DNA of 64,000 nt from NCBI GenBank assembly GCA_964581605.1, contig CAZOPF010000013.1:14077-78076 (forward strand). Reading direction: 5' to 3'. Positions 16,698-25,689 of this stretch are shown here, one piece after another (the first letter of the stretch is position 1; the number at the start of each line of letters is the position of its first letter). The DNA is from CAADGU01 sp964581605. GTDB taxonomy: Bacteria > Chloroflexota > Anaerolineae > Promineifilales > Promineifilaceae. The translations under genes and the position numbers were made by a program. Below the pieces are notes generated by a model. That model made no database searches. It was not told the DNA's origin and saw only the letters and a program-made list of their open reading frames with translations.

Positions 16698-18758
16698 ATG
16701 AAACAATTTCATAAGCCCTTGTTGTTCATGTTTCTGATCGCTGGTTTCCTGTGGATAACCACCACGTTTGCCGCGCCCCAGGCCACCACCTACCGCGTTT
16801 CGCCCGCCGGAAACGACAGCCCCACCTGCGGCTCGACCGCTGCCCCTTGCCGCACCATTCACCAGGCCGTCAGCCTGGCCGTCAACGGCGATACCATACT
16901 GGTTGCGGCCGGAACCTATGCGGGCAGCCAGACCTGCGCCATTGGCGTGCAAACTGCCTTCCTCTGCATTCAGGACAAACACCTGACCATATTGGGCGGC
17001 TATGCCAACGGCAATTGGAACGTTGCCGATCCGGTCGCCAACGTGACCAGTATTGACGGCCAAAACGTGCAGCGTGTAATCTACATTTCTTCCGTGAGCA
17101 ATGATAGCGGTTCGGTGCATATGGAAGGGTTCACCATTCAAAATGGGCTGGAACAGGGTGCAACCAGCGGCGCGGATAATGTCACGTTCGCTTTTGGGGG
17201 TGGGATTCTGGTAGACCGTGCCCAGGTGACAATGCGCCACATGGTCTTTCGCCACAACCGGGCAATCGGCGGCAATACCAACAACGATTATGGGGGTGCA
17301 GCGGGCGGCGGCGGGCTGGCAATTCGCGCCACCAATCCAGCCACCCTGGAGTACCTCATCTTTGAAGATAACGAGGCGCGTGGCGGTAGTGGCGGTCAGC
17401 GCGGCGGGTATGCCATTGGCGGCGGCTTATACACCTTTCAGACAGATATGGACGGCAGCTACCTGGTCTTCCGCAATAATGTGGCCGCAGGCGGGAGCAC
17501 AAACGGCTCTGGCATCAGCGGCGGCGAAAGAGGTGATGGTCAGGGCGGGGGGGTGGCTTTTCAGATTGGCAGCATCATCAATGCGCATCATCTGGAAATT
17601 TATGATAATCAGGCTATCGGTGGCGATGCCCCTGATGGCGAAGCCGCAGGAGCGTTTGGCGGAGGTATGTTTGCCGAAGTCGCGGAACTCATCCTGACGG
17701 ACACGGAAGCGTATGATAATCTGGCGCTGGGGGGCAACGGCCGTAACGAAGGCCCTGGTTCCAGCCTGGCGTTGGGCGGTGGCATTTCCACCGGCACGGC
17801 CGCTATCACTCTGGATCGGGTGCATGTGTTCAACAATACGGCTCGCGGCGGCAACGGGCAGAACCGCGCCGGTTCTGGCGGTGGGGCCGGCTATTACATT
17901 GCCGGCTTTTCCGAAGTAAATATCTCCAATGCCATCTTTGCCGATAACGTGGCCGAAATGGGCAGCCAGGGTTCACTGCCCGGCGGCGGTGGCGGCGGCA
18001 TCTTTGCCAACTTTGCCAATATCAACGTCACGCACACCACCTTTGCCCGCAACCGGCTGGGGGCCGCGCCCATGCAAGGCACCGGCCTGGTAGTCATCAA
18101 CGGCGGCACGATCAACCTTTCCTACAGCATCGTTGCTGACCACACCCAATACTCCCCCACCAACGCCATCCACGCCCAACCAGGCAACACCGTAAACCTG
18201 AACACCAACCTCTTTTCGGGCAACACCAGCAACACGGGCGGCGGCGGCGTTTTTAATGGGACTGCCACCAATCTAAATGGTAATCCTGGTTTCCTCTCGC
18301 CAGGGTCGCCTAATTATGATTACCACATCACCAGCAGTTCGGCAGCCATAGATGAGGCTGCCGGCAGCAGCACGGCCGTAGACATTGATAACCAGAGCCG
18401 TACCCTCTTTGCCCCGCCCGATGTCGGCGCGGATGAATTTGTGCCGCTCACCCTCAGTGCCAGCCCCGGCGATGAATTGCTGCGGCTGAACTGGGTAACT
18501 CAACCCGGCCTGCTGGTTGGCTTAGATCATTACCAGGTGTTGGTCACACCCGGCCCCGGCGCGGCTCCGCCCGACCAGGGAAACTCATTTTCTGTGGGGT
18601 TGAGCACCAGCACCACTCTTACCGGCCTCACCAACTACGCGGATTACACCGTGCGCATTGAAGCTCGCAATGGCAGCAACATCACCATTGGTCGATCTAA
18701 CTCCGTCACCGCCTTCCCCACCGACCGCCAGATATTCCTGCCCCTGGTGACGAGGTAG
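16698..18758 (+). CDS. Secreted right-handed beta-helix repeat protein with fibronectin-like C-terminal domain
   Basis: About 686 residues. A signal peptide is clear (KKPL-type basic start, LLFMFLIAGFLWITTTFA, then AAPQA). CGSTAAPCRTIHQAVSLA followed by GDTILVAAGTY is the DUF1565/pectate-lyase-like start of a right-handed beta-helix. Gly/Asn-rich turns repeat through residues 120-500. Residues 570-675 look like a fibronectin type III domain, and the chain ends in IFLPLVTR, a short hydrophobic tail shared in kind with the giant protein at 25690. ATG 16698 lies 9 bases after AGAGG. It probably binds or cuts extracellular polysaccharide; no catalytic residues can be assigned. Confidence 0.8.
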   Translation: MKQFHKPLLFMFLIAGFLWITTTFAAPQATTYRVSPAGNDSPTCGSTAAPCRTIHQAVSLAVNGDTILVAAGTYAGSQTCAIGVQTAFLCIQDKHLTILGGYANGNWNVADPVANVTSIDGQNVQRVIYISSVSNDSGSVHMEGFTIQNGLEQGATSGADNVTFAFGGGILVDRAQVTMRHMVFRHNRAIGGNTNNDYGGAAGGGGLAIRATNPATLEYLIFEDNEARGGSGGQRGGYAIGGGLYTFQTDMDGSYLVFRNNVAAGGSTNGSGISGGERGDGQGGGVAFQIGSIINAHHLEIYDNQAIGGDAPDGEAAGAFGGGMFAEVAELILTDTEAYDNLALGGNGRNEGPGSSLALGGGISTGTAAITLDRVHVFNNTARGGNGQNRAGSGGGAGYYIAGFSEVNISNAIFADNVAEMGSQGSLPGGGGGGIFANFANINVTHTTFARNRLGAAPMQGTGLVVINGGTINLSYSIVADHTQYSPTNAIHAQPGNTVNLNTNLFSGNTSNTGGGGVFNGTATNLNGNPGFLSPGSPNYDYHITSSSAAIDEAAGSSTAVDIDNQSRTLFAPPDVGADEFVPLTLSASPGDELLRLNWVTQPGLLVGLDHYQVLVTPGPGAAPPDQGNSFSVGLSTSTTLTGLTNYADYTVRIEARNGSNITIGRSNSVTAFPTDRQIFLPLVTR

Positions 18759-18767
18759 CTTCCGAAT

Positions 18768-20042
18768 ATGCGCGTCTCGGTCATTATTCCGGTGTGGTAT
18801 GGCGAAGATGTCATTGGGCAATGCCTGACGGCCGTCACCCAACACGCCACCCCCGCCCTCCACGAAATCATCTGTGTGGACAATGGCTCGCCCGATAACG
18901 CGGCCGCGCTCATTGCCGCCCAATTCCCCCAGGTGCGGCTGCTGCCCCAGCCCGTCAACCTCGGTTTTGCCGGTGGCGTGAATGCCGGGATGCAGGCCGC
19001 CCAGGGTGACGTTTTTCTGCTGCTCAACCAGGATTGTCTGGTGCATGAAGGGTGGCTGACGGCCGTAACCGATACCTTCGCCCAACACCCCACCGGTGGT
19101 ATCGTGGGCGGCACCCTCTACAATGCCGACGGCTCGGTGAACCACGCCGGAGCCGCCATCCAAAAGCCGGTTGGGTATGGGCTGCACCTGACAGAGCTTC
19201 CCGCCGACGGCCGTTCCCAACCAGCCGATTATGTGACCGGCGCACTCTTTGCCCTGCGCCGTGCTGTTTGGGAACAGATTGGCCCCCTGGACGAAGGCTT
19301 CTACCCCGCCTACTTTGAAGAAAGCGATTACTGCTACCGTGCCCATCACAAAGGATTTGAAGTTCTGTATGCGCCCGCTCTGGCCGGAACGCACCTGTTC
19401 AGCAGCCGCCAATGGCAAAAGGATCCCGTGCGCCACACCATTCACCAGCACCGCGCCCGTTACCGCTTCATTTGCAAGCATTTCACGGCCGCCGATTTGC
19501 CTGCTTTTTTCCAGGCGGAAACGGCCGCTATCGCCGCCGACGCCTACCACGACCAAACCATTGGCCGTCTCGTCGCCGCCCGCCACACCGCCCGTGATTT
19601 GCCGGAAATTATTGCCAGCCGCCAGCGTGATCTGGATATAGCCACGTCACCCGCCCATGCTCGTCACTTAAGCGTGGGTTTTGGCGAAGTGGCGCAGCGC
19701 GCCTGGGAGAAATGGCAGCAGCCTGGCGATACCGCCGCTTTATTGGCCGCCAGTCGTCAAGCTGTGCAAACCTTCCGCCAGCAAGAGTATGACCTGCTGG
19801 CTCGCATTTATTTTCGCCATCCCACCGACCAGACGCCGGAAACGGCCGTCCACCGTGCCGGGCGGCTGCTCAAACGGGCGCTCAGCATCATCACCCTGCG
19901 CGATTACTTCCTGCAGGCAAAACTGAACACCCTGCATGTGGCCCGCCTGGATCAAATGGCACACACCCAACAGCTGTTAGAGCAGCAAATGGCCCATCGC
20001 TTGCGTTTGTTAGAAACGTTGGTTGAATATGAGCAGGGTTGA
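18768..20042 (+). CDS. Family 2 glycosyltransferase
   Basis: 424 residues. The GT-A fold start VSVIIPVWYGEDVIGQCL, the loop NLGFAGGVNAGM, and LLLNQDCLV (the D-x-D-like donor/metal site at about residue 88) mark a GT2 of the rhamnosyltransferase type. FEESDYCYRAHHKGF is the ED motif with the acceptor-side catalytic acid. Residues 300-424 are helical and without membrane segments. It starts 10 bases after the beta-helix gene and overlaps the next gene by 14 bases, so these two glycosyltransferases are translationally coupled. Confidence 0.85.
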   Translation: MRVSVIIPVWYGEDVIGQCLTAVTQHATPALHEIICVDNGSPDNAAALIAAQFPQVRLLPQPVNLGFAGGVNAGMQAAQGDVFLLLNQDCLVHEGWLTAVTDTFAQHPTGGIVGGTLYNADGSVNHAGAAIQKPVGYGLHLTELPADGRSQPADYVTGALFALRRAVWEQIGPLDEGFYPAYFEESDYCYRAHHKGFEVLYAPALAGTHLFSSRQWQKDPVRHTIHQHRARYRFICKHFTAADLPAFFQAETAAIAADAYHDQTIGRLVAARHTARDLPEIIASRQRDLDIATSPAHARHLSVGFGEVAQRAWEKWQQPGDTAALLAASRQAVQTFRQQEYDLLARIYFRHPTDQTPETAVHRAGRLLKRALSIITLRDYFLQAKLNTLHVARLDQMAHTQQLLEQQMAHRLRLLETLVEYEQG

Positions 20043-22323
20043 GCATACGTTCTCGCTGGTGGTAAACACCATTGACCGGGCCAGGCCGCTGCACACTTTA
20101 TTGCGGGCGTTGGAAAGCCAATCCTACCCCCATTTTGAAGTGATTGTGGTGGTGGGGCCAACCAGGGATAACACAGTGGCGATGCTGGCGGCGTATGACG
20201 GCCGTATTCGCCTGCTCCACTGCCCCACTGCCAACCTCAGCCAATCGCGCAACATGGGCCTGCTGGCGGCGCGTGGCGATCTGGTGGCCTTTATTGATGA
20301 TGATGCGGTGCCTGCGCACCATTGGCTGGCACAGCTCAACCGCCTTTTTGCCGATCCACTGCTGGCGGGCACAGGCGGCAAGGTATACCGCATCCACCCG
20401 GACAAACCACACATTCAACATCATATCGGCATTGCCTCCGGGCTGGCCGAACAGGTGGATGTGCGCCGTTCCTGGCTGGAAGCCATTGTGCCGCCGGGGG
20501 AGGGTCATCAGTGGCACGGCCGTATGATGGGCACCAACATGGTCTTTCGCCGCCAGGATTTGCTGGCAGCCGGTGGCTTTGATGAGTTTTACCAGTGGGT
20601 ATATGACGACACCGACATCGCCCTGCGGCTGGTGAACCTGGGCAAACTGGTTCATCCCGTTAAAGAGGCGGTGGTTTACCACATCCCCGCCTCCAGCCGC
20701 AACCGCACCGTCAACAGTTCAGTGGGTAACTGGTGGATTCAAACCAAAGCCGCTTTTTATTTCAGCCTGAAAAATGGGCCGCTGGGCGGCAACGGCCGCC
20801 GCGACATATTCCGCCGCTGCCTGCACCTGTGGCACGGCCATCTACTCTGGTATTCGTATTTACGCCGTGAACGGCTTATTACCTTCCGGCAACATGGGCG
20901 GATGCGGCTGCAAGAGGCGCGGGGAGCGTTGAGCGGCACATTTTATGGCCTGCGCCGCCCGGCAAGACGATTGCCGCCAGAAATGATCAACATGGCAACC
21001 TCTCAACCCGCTTCTATTCTTGCTTTCCAAAATGAACAGTCGGCCGTACAGCCAGCCGTGGATCCTATCAGCGGTCGGCAGCCCCACATCAGCCTGACCG
21101 AGCCGCCCCTGCGCATTTGCCTGCTGAGTATGGCCTACCCGCCGCACCAATACGAAGGCGTGGGCCGCCATACACACCTGATGGCCCAGGGGCTGTTTGA
21201 ACTGGGGCATACGGTGCATGTGATCACACGGGGAGAGCGCGAGGCTGTCTCTTTTTATGATGGGGCCTATGTGCATCAGACACCGTTTGAGCGGCAGCGT
21301 TACGGCCGTTACCGCCTCTTTCCCCGCCTGCACAACGTCCTCAATTACAGCCATGCCGTGTATGAACAGGTGCGCCGTTTGCGGCTCAATGATGGCATTC
21401 AGGTGGTAGATTCGCCGCTGTGGCAGATGGATGGGTTGGTAACGGCCGTCTCTGGCGAGATTCCGGTGGTGGTGCGGCTGCAAACGGCCGTCAGACAAAT
21501 TGCCGGAATCCAGCAAAACACCGACACCGACTCCCGCCTGCTTGGCGAGATGGAACAAACGCTCATCCAACAGGCGGCACACCTCATCCCCAACTCCCAG
21601 GCAACGGTGGCGGCCGTGCAAAAAGTATACGCCTTTACGCCCCGGCCCGACGGTCTGACCATTATTCCTCATGGCATTGTGCCTGTACCAGAGGAGTTGG
21701 TACGGCCGTTTGACCCCCAACACCCCCCGGCCACCCTCACCGTCCTCTATGTCGGGCGGCTGGAAAAGCGTAAAGGCATCCGCGACCTTTTTGCCGCTAT
21801 TCCGCGTGTGGCCGACCGGTTACCCAACGTCCAGTTTGTGATTGTGGGCGCAGATAACAGCCACCAGGACGGTTTTTTAGCACAACATGGCGTGGATTAT
21901 ACGGCCGCCTTTCAGCGCCAACACCCGCAACTGACCGGGCGCGTCCACTTTACCGGCGCAGTCAGTGAAGAAGCATTGCAGCAGCATTACCACCAGTGCG
22001 ATCTGTTTGTGGCCCCCTCGCTGTATGAATCGTTTGGGCTGATCTACTTGGAAGCGATGAATTACGGCAAACCAGTAATTGGCTGCATGGCAGGCGGGAT
22101 ACCAGAAGTGGTGGAGCATGGCGTTACCGGCCTGCTGGTAGAGCCAGAAGCCCCCGCCGCGCTGGCTGAAGCCATGCTCACCCTGCTGCTATCGCCGCAA
22201 AAATTGTATGAGATGGGCGTCGCCGGACGGCAACGGCTGGTGCAAAAGTTTACGCATATTGAAATGGCCCGGCAGTTTACGGCCGTCTACCGGCAGATGA
22301 TTCGTAATGAGGAGATGGGGTGA
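20029..22323 (+). CDS. Two-domain glycosyltransferase: GT2 fused to GT4
   Basis: About 764 residues. Residues 5-290 are a GT2 domain (LVVNTIDRARPLHTLLRALE, FIDDDAVPAHHW, YDDTDIALRLV). After a linker of about 60 residues, LRICLLSMAYPPHQYEGVGR (about residue 361) opens a GT4 domain. It has VLYVGRLEKRKGI and the E-x7-E pair in ESFGLIYLEAMNYGKPVI. The fusion suggests two successive sugar additions by one cytoplasmic polypeptide, which is inference. ATG 20029 is preferred over TTG 20023. No frame break separates the halves. Confidence 0.85.
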   Translation: MSRVEHTFSLVVNTIDRARPLHTLLRALESQSYPHFEVIVVVGPTRDNTVAMLAAYDGRIRLLHCPTANLSQSRNMGLLAARGDLVAFIDDDAVPAHHWLAQLNRLFADPLLAGTGGKVYRIHPDKPHIQHHIGIASGLAEQVDVRRSWLEAIVPPGEGHQWHGRMMGTNMVFRRQDLLAAGGFDEFYQWVYDDTDIALRLVNLGKLVHPVKEAVVYHIPASSRNRTVNSSVGNWWIQTKAAFYFSLKNGPLGGNGRRDIFRRCLHLWHGHLLWYSYLRRERLITFRQHGRMRLQEARGALSGTFYGLRRPARRLPPEMINMATSQPASILAFQNEQSAVQPAVDPISGRQPHISLTEPPLRICLLSMAYPPHQYEGVGRHTHLMAQGLFELGHTVHVITRGEREAVSFYDGAYVHQTPFERQRYGRYRLFPRLHNVLNYSHAVYEQVRRLRLNDGIQVVDSPLWQMDGLVTAVSGEIPVVVRLQTAVRQIAGIQQNTDTDSRLLGEMEQTLIQQAAHLIPNSQATVAAVQKVYAFTPRPDGLTIIPHGIVPVPEELVRPFDPQHPPATLTVLYVGRLEKRKGIRDLFAAIPRVADRLPNVQFVIVGADNSHQDGFLAQHGVDYTAAFQRQHPQLTGRVHFTGAVSEEALQQHYHQCDLFVAPSLYESFGLIYLEAMNYGKPVIGCMAGGIPEVVEHGVTGLLVEPEAPAALAEAMLTLLLSPQKLYEMGVAGRQRLVQKFTHIEMARQFTAVYRQMIRNEEMG

Positions 22324-22368
22324 CAGGGTAACACCCTTTTCCTGATTCCTAATTCCAGAGGTGACGAA

Positions 22369-23010
22369 GTGAAAAGTGTATTGACGGCTCAAGATGTGTT
22401 GAGTGATATTGAATTTGAACTGGTGCAAGGGGCTATCTCCAAAGATGAATTGGGGCGTGGCGTGGTTCAGGTGAAAGAGTATCAGAACAAGCTGCGTAGT
22501 GAACTGTTCCAGTCTGGGCAGAAGCCGCCAGATTGGCAGCAGGTGGCGGCGCGCCAATTCCAATTGAACGATATGCTGCTGACGCTGCTGCAAGAGATGG
22601 CCGCCGCCCACCAGGAGCGTATGCTCCAGGCAAGGCGGCAAAACGAGCGGCGACCGCCACAGGCCACAGCAGTGAACACGGCCGCTGCCCCCGACGATGA
22701 CCTCTGGCGTGGCACAACCGATATTGAAAACGCCATGTCTGAGTCATTAGAAATCAAGCTGGAAGCCCGCCCCACCCACATCCCCTTGTTGGGCGCGTTG
22801 TTTCACCGGCTCAAATATGAAATACACAGCCTGGTAATTTACTATTTGCAAAAGCTGGCGGGGCGGCAAACGGCCGTCAACCGGACTTATGGCGACTGGC
22901 TGCTCTATTTCCACGCCCTGCACCAGCATCAGGACAACCAGTTTCGCGCCCGGCTGGCCGAATTAGAAACGCGGTTGGAAGCAATAGAAAAGGGGCATTT
23001 GAGTAATTGA
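22369..23010 (+). CDS. Uncharacterised helical protein of the glycan cluster
   Basis: 213 residues beginning with GTG after GAGGTGACGAA. No known enzyme motif is seen. The sequence is predicted helical with many Gln and Glu; residues 60-95 and 185-210 could form coiled coils (ARLAELETRLEAIEKG). A moderately hydrophobic helix (HRLKYEIHSLVIYYLQKLAG) lies about residues 145-165. Its place between glycosyltransferases suggests a scaffold or accessory role, but this is not shown by the sequence. Confidence 0.6.
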   Translation: MKSVLTAQDVLSDIEFELVQGAISKDELGRGVVQVKEYQNKLRSELFQSGQKPPDWQQVAARQFQLNDMLLTLLQEMAAAHQERMLQARRQNERRPPQATAVNTAAAPDDDLWRGTTDIENAMSESLEIKLEARPTHIPLLGALFHRLKYEIHSLVIYYLQKLAGRQTAVNRTYGDWLLYFHALHQHQDNQFRARLAELETRLEAIEKGHLSN

Positions 23011-23059
23011 ACCATGCCCATTACCCAACCACTCAATTACCTGATTACGGTTACGACCC

Positions 23060-24313
23060 ATGCGTATTTTGTTCTTATCCCCCGCCTATCCCCCCTTTCC
23101 CGGCGGCGGCGAACGGTATGTGGGGGCGTTGGCACAGGAATTGGCGCGGCGCGGGCATGAGGTCACGGCCGTCACCAGCACCGCCACCCGGGAAAAAGCA
23201 TTCTGGCAGGGCACACCCCCGCAGCGGCCTACCGCCAGCGTCGAAGAGGGCGTAACCGTCATTCGTTGTGGGCTACGGCCGTTTCCCGGCGGTCGTCCTG
23301 CACTCATGGGCTGGCGAAAATTGATGGTCATGGTTTCCATGTTGCCTGGGGAGCAGACGGCCGTGCTGCACCGCATGGCCCGCCTCATCCCCCCCATCCC
23401 CACGCTGGAAACGGCGCTGGCAGCCCTGCCCCGATCATTCGCGGTGGTGCATGGTTTCAACATTTCCTGGGAATGGCCGCTGCTGGCCGGCTGGCAATAT
23501 GCCCGGCAGCAGCGTATCCCCTATGTGGCTACCCCTTTTGCCCATCTTGGTACCGGGCGTGATCGGGTAGCGCGTAACTCCACCATGCAGCACCAACTGC
23601 GCCTGCTCGCCGACGCCGACCGGGTATTGACCCTGACGGAAATTGAAAAAAACGGCCTGGCAACCTGGGGCATAACCTCGGAGCGCCTGGATGTGATCGG
23701 CTCCGGTTTAGACCCGCTGCCCGTGTTACCGGAAACGGTCTCATTGCTGGCGAAATATCGGGTAGAACCGCCTTATGTGCTATTTGTGGGGCGCGTGAGC
23801 TTTGAGAAAGGGGCCATTCATGCGGCGCAGGCTGTCCGGGCACTCAGGCAGCAAGGCACGGCCGTCACCCTCATCCTCATCGGCCAGACCGCGCCCGAAT
23901 TCGACCGTTTTTATGCTCGATTACCTGAGTCGGGAAAGGGGGACATACGGCCGTTGGGCATCCTCTCTGACGCCGATAAACATGGTCTGTTGGCCGGGGC
24001 CACCACCTTGCTGCTGCCCTCCCGCACCGACTCCTTTGGCATTGTGCTGTTGGAAGCATGGGCGCATGGTGTCCCCGTTGTTGCCGCCCGCGCTGGCGGC
24101 ATTCCTGGCGTAGTAGATGACGGCCAAAATGGGCTGCTCGTCCCATTTGGCGACGTACCCGCCCTCAGCCAGGCGATCCAGCAGCTACTGGCAGATGAAC
24201 CGTTGCGCCACCGATTGGGTACACACGGCCGTATCAAAACCGAGACCACCTACACCTGGACGGCCGTCGCCGACCAGGTGTTGGCAAATTATGAGATAGC
24301 CCGTAATCGGTAA
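23060..24313 (+). CDS. Family 4 glycosyltransferase
   Basis: 417 residues. MRILFLSPAYPPFPGGGERY is the typical start of GT4 (GT-B fold) enzymes, with the Gly-rich donor-facing loop. YVLFVGRVSFEKGA begins the second Rossmann domain, and the E-x7-E motif is present in DSFGIVLLEAWAHGVPVV. No membrane helix is seen, so it acts in the cytoplasm or on the inner membrane face. The 49 bases upstream are built of degenerate ATTACC/AATTGA repeats. The sugar donor cannot be read from sequence. Confidence 0.85.
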   Translation: MRILFLSPAYPPFPGGGERYVGALAQELARRGHEVTAVTSTATREKAFWQGTPPQRPTASVEEGVTVIRCGLRPFPGGRPALMGWRKLMVMVSMLPGEQTAVLHRMARLIPPIPTLETALAALPRSFAVVHGFNISWEWPLLAGWQYARQQRIPYVATPFAHLGTGRDRVARNSTMQHQLRLLADADRVLTLTEIEKNGLATWGITSERLDVIGSGLDPLPVLPETVSLLAKYRVEPPYVLFVGRVSFEKGAIHAAQAVRALRQQGTAVTLILIGQTAPEFDRFYARLPESGKGDIRPLGILSDADKHGLLAGATTLLLPSRTDSFGIVLLEAWAHGVPVVAARAGGIPGVVDDGQNGLLVPFGDVPALSQAIQQLLADEPLRHRLGTHGRIKTETTYTWTAVADQVLANYEIARNR

Positions 24314-24314
24314 A

Positions 24315-24359
24315 CCGTAATCCGTGATCCGTTATCGGCTCACGGGTTACGGATTACGG
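24315..24359. repeat. Intergenic inverted repeat of GTAATCC units
   Basis: CCGTAATCCGTGATCCGT (24315-24332) and ACGGGTTACGGATTACGG (24342-24359) pair with two mismatches. It fills nearly all of the 57-base gap between two GT4 genes. There is no U-tract, so a role as an intrinsic terminator is doubtful. Confidence 0.8.
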
Positions 24360-24370
24360 CTCACGAAAAC

Positions 24371-25609
24371 ATGCGTATCCTCCACCTCATCCACCAATAC
24401 CTGCCCGAAAAAGTGGGCGGCTCGGAGCTGTACACACAGGCATTAGCCCGTTACCAGGCAGCGCAGGGACATTCCGTCGCCATCTTCACCCCTACCGCCT
24501 TGCCAATTGCCGATTACCGATTACCGATGACCGACAACGGCCTGCGCATTTATCGTGTCCCGGTGGGCGAACGCAGCGCCACGGCCGTCTTTCGCAGCAA
24601 TTTTCGTCAACCTGAACTTAGCCGTGCTTTTGCCCACACATTGCACCGGGAACAGCCAGACATTGTCCATATTCAGCATCTCATGGGGCTGCCGTTCGGC
24701 CTGGTGCAGCACGTACAGCGGGCCGGGCTGCCTTACGTCATTACGTTGCATGATTACTGGTACGTTTGCCCCAATGCTCAACTGCTGACCAATTATGATG
24801 AGACCATATGCGCTGGCCCACACTACTGGCTGAACTGCGCCCGCTGTGCCCTGGCGCGTGTGGGGCATAGCAACTTTGTTCCCGCCATCCCCCTGTTGGC
24901 GCCGTTGTTTGCGTATCGTCACGGCCGTTTGCAGCCCATTCTCAACAAAGCGAAACGCCTTATCACCCCGTCCCACTTTACAGCCAACGTATATGAGCAA
25001 ATGGGCGCGCCCGCAGACCGGATGGAAGTCATTCCCTATGGCATTCACACCCCCACACACATGCCACAGCGCCAACCACACGATGACCTGCACATTGGGT
25101 ATATCGGCAGCATCGCGGCCCAAAAAGGAGTCCATGTGCTGGTGGAGGCGGTCAATCGGCTGCCACAGGAGGGGGTTCGTCTGACGCTCTATGGCGACTT
25201 ACAAACCTTTCCCGATTATGTGGCGAGTCTACGAACGCTGGCCTCCCATCCCGGCATTACCTTTGCTGACCGGCTGCCGCCGGAAAATCTCTGGTCAGCT
25301 TTGGCTGAACTGGATGTGGTGGTGGTCCCTAGCCTCTGGTACGAGACGGCCGTGCTGGTGATACAGGAAGCGTTTGCCGCAGGCGTCCCTGTCATCGCCT
25401 CTGACATTGGCGTCCTGCCGGAACGGGTGCGGACCGGGGTGGATGGGTTGCTCTTTCCGGTGGGTGATGCCGCCGCATTGGCCACTATCCTCCATAGCTT
25501 GTTTGAGCAGCCAGAAAAGTTGGCTCATTTGCGCGGCGGCATCCAACCGGTAGTGACCATTGCCGAAAATGCGGCAAGGGTCACGGCCGTGTATGAGGAG
25601 TGTGTTTGA
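24371..25609 (+). CDS. Family 4 glycosyltransferase
   Basis: 412 residues. MRILHLIHQYLPEKVGGSEL is a GT4 start. HDYWYVCPNAQLL, seen in many GT4 proteins, lies near residue 131, and the second domain begins IGYIGSIAAQKGVHVLVEA. The C-terminal site is ETAVLVIQEAFAAGVPVIAS with an E-x7-E-like arrangement. DNA at 24504-24535 is a CGATTAC heptamer repeat read as ADYRLPMTD in a loop of the first domain. It is the last gene of the glycan cluster and converges on the giant gene. Confidence 0.85.
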   Translation: MRILHLIHQYLPEKVGGSELYTQALARYQAAQGHSVAIFTPTALPIADYRLPMTDNGLRIYRVPVGERSATAVFRSNFRQPELSRAFAHTLHREQPDIVHIQHLMGLPFGLVQHVQRAGLPYVITLHDYWYVCPNAQLLTNYDETICAGPHYWLNCARCALARVGHSNFVPAIPLLAPLFAYRHGRLQPILNKAKRLITPSHFTANVYEQMGAPADRMEVIPYGIHTPTHMPQRQPHDDLHIGYIGSIAAQKGVHVLVEAVNRLPQEGVRLTLYGDLQTFPDYVASLRTLASHPGITFADRLPPENLWSALAELDVVVVPSLWYETAVLVIQEAFAAGVPVIASDIGVLPERVRTGVDGLLFPVGDAAALATILHSLFEQPEKLAHLRGGIQPVVTIAENAARVTAVYEECV

Positions 25610-25617
25610 GTGTTTTT

Positions 25618-25689
25618 GTGATCAAGTGCTTTCGTGAACACTTGATCACCCAAACACCCAAACACGCAAACACCCAAACACGCAAACAC
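25618..25689. repeat. Convergent-gene hairpin followed by CAAACACC tandem repeats
   Basis: GTGATCAAGTG (25618-25628) pairs perfectly with CACTTGATCAC (25639-25649). Five to six degenerate 8-bp units of the form (C/G)CAAACAC follow to the end of the giant gene. The position between two converging stops suits a bidirectional terminator, although no clean U-tract follows the stem. Confidence 0.75.

Noticed and set aside
18585..19586. 333-codon - strand ORF
   Set aside because: It is antisense to the end of the beta-helix gene and the GT2 gene, both of which have clear motifs; its translation is Gly-rich with no motif.
25650..25689. CAAACACC repeats considered as a CRISPR-like array
   Set aside because: Units are 8 bp with no spacers and no Cas genes are near; they are simple tandem repeats.
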